Positions 62,891 to 64,000 of a DNA stretch of 64,000 nucleotides are shown here, piece after piece. The DNA is from Psettodes erumei (lineage: Eukaryota > Chordata > Actinopteri > Pleuronectiformes > Psettodidae). The notes under the pieces were generated by a model. That model was not told the DNA's origin. It did no database searches and saw only the letters and a program-made list of their open reading frames with translations. A program made the translations under genes and the position numbers. Position 1 is the stretch's first letter. The number at the start of each line of letters is the position of its first letter. The stretch covers positions 434,501 through 498,500 of the forward strand of contig JAFBJZ010000879.1 in the NCBI GenBank assembly GCA_016785225.1, given 5' to 3'.

Positions 62891-63099
62891 TTCCATAATG
62901 ACTCATAAGAAAGAGAAAAACAATGAAAATTAAATAAGCAGAGGTTCACATATCCTGACTTTTTGTACCTGGTGACATTAAAGCTCCTAAATCTGTCTAT
63001 ATCAGGATCTAAAGATCCTGCATTTCCCATGAGCAACTGGATTCCATCTTTTACTGGTCCACGTCTTTAAAAAAATAGTCCATGTTGCTGCTGTTTACT

Positions 63100-64000
63100 C
63101 ACGATATTCCAGATAAATGAGTATCTCCTTGTATTCCTTGCTTTCAAAAACTATAGCTTCTGTTTGTATTATTACAAAAATCAATGTGATTCTGGATTAC
63201 ATTTTCATCTGTGGACACAGAGATACACCCTGTGACTGTAAACCAGACAGAAATCCTTTGTCGGACATGAGAAGCATGCCAAGGCCTGCAGGGAAAGATT
63301 TAATCTATTTTCTTGAGGTGCTGAGACTACAAACATTCACACATAAAATCATTTGCATACACTATCTGCAGAGCCTGTGAATACATCCCAGTGAAGAAAA
63401 CACAGCAGTTTGGAGTGGCTGCCTTGATCAAACTGAAGTCTTTGAAGGGATTAAAGCATATTAGCCTGACAAACCCATCGCATCGCTGTGGAAACAGTTG
63501 ACCCTTACACCTGAGATCACACAACTGTGCGGTTTAGAGTGTTTGACCCCCCCAAATCCACTACATACAATGCAAGGATCCACTTGATGGAATGAGGAAG
63601 ACAATGAATGATCAAACATGTTTATTATCAAACCACACGTATGTAGTGTGGGAAAACCCCTATGTAGCACACTTGAATGAATCACAGTGCACTTTGAGTT
63701 GAAAGTTTCTTTACTGTAACATAAACATAGCAACATTGTCAACATGTGTTCCTTCTTGAACGTCAGGGAAACCATACGGTATACACTGACATCAGCTGAC
63801 TCAAACTTACAACCAAATGTACTTAAATACATCAACACAAAACTGCAGCACTGTAGCACAAACAATAAAATTATATGAAAATTAATTCATTGTGGCTCCT
63901 GCCTATTCGGTCTAGGATTAACAAGTTTACAGTACGACCAAACAAACAACACACATACAACTGTGGAGTCTCCTCGGCGTGTTAGCAATTAGCTAAGCTG
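63100..64000. other. 3' flank, possibly 3' end of a convergent gene
   Basis: 63180-63540 is repeat-poor with ATTTGCATAC (octamer-like). 63600-64000 is AT-rich with TTTATT at 63620-63625, the complement of AATAAA, and could be the 3' UTR of a minus-strand gene lying to the right. In mammals the gene convergent to FBXW4 is DPCD. No coding sequence is visible here. Confidence 0.25.

Noticed and set aside
1..64000. CRISPR arrays, tRNA, rRNA, bacterial operons, phage genes
   Set aside because: No regularly spaced repeats, cloverleaf-type sequences or prokaryotic gene arrangement seen; spliced eukaryotic gene and teleost mobile elements explain the window.

Overview
This is vertebrate, almost certainly ray-finned fish (teleost), nuclear DNA. 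It contains one protein-coding gene that I can recognise: fbxw4 (F-box and WD-repeat protein 4, also called dactylin). The gene lies on the + strand and spans about 2,981-61,894. I assembled nine coding exons by joining frames across GT/AG junctions. Together they encode 389 residues (1,170 nt including the stop), with an F-box near the N-terminus followed by a WD-repeat propeller. Exons 1-5 are close together (2.98-7.81 kb). Exons 6 and 7 are isolated by introns of 17.9, 22.9 and 12.5 kb, and exons 8-9 close the gene at 61.3-61.9 kb with two AATAAA signals.

Layout. 1-2,700: 5' flank with decayed repeats. 2,720-2,852: probable TATA-less promoter with CRE-like motifs. Introns 1-4 are short and largely unremarkable. 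Intron 5 (7.8-25.7 kb) has LINE and Tc1 remnants, a piggyBac-type MITE, and several repeat-poor stretches that resemble conserved non-coding elements. Intron 6 (25.8-48.7 kb) has an L1-like remnant, a full-length Tc1/mariner element of DD38E type, a hAT MITE with a perfect 8-bp target-site duplication, a second Tc1 remnant, Penelope-derived sequence, a large decayed dispersed repeat, and more candidate regulatory blocks. Intron 7 (48.9-61.3 kb) is a retroelement graveyard: a Tc1 remnant, a 5'-LTR-bearing but 3'-truncated Ty3/gypsy element, two oppositely oriented Penelope-like elements and several LINE pieces. 61.9-64.0 kb: 3' flank with a structured repeat and, possibly, the 3' end of a convergent gene.

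How it fits together. In vertebrates Fbxw4 is the neighbour of Fgf8, and its introns carry distal Fgf8 enhancers. The giant introns 5-7 with repeat-poor islands fit that arrangement, but fgf8 itself is not in the window, so the link is inference. I found no new enzyme system, CRISPR array, tRNA or rRNA. The most interesting items are the DD38E transposase with a lost first catalytic Asp, hammerhead-ribozyme-like cores in the Penelope terminal sequences, a perfect 26-bp hairpin, twin perfect hairpins in the 3' flank, and the candidate enhancer islands.
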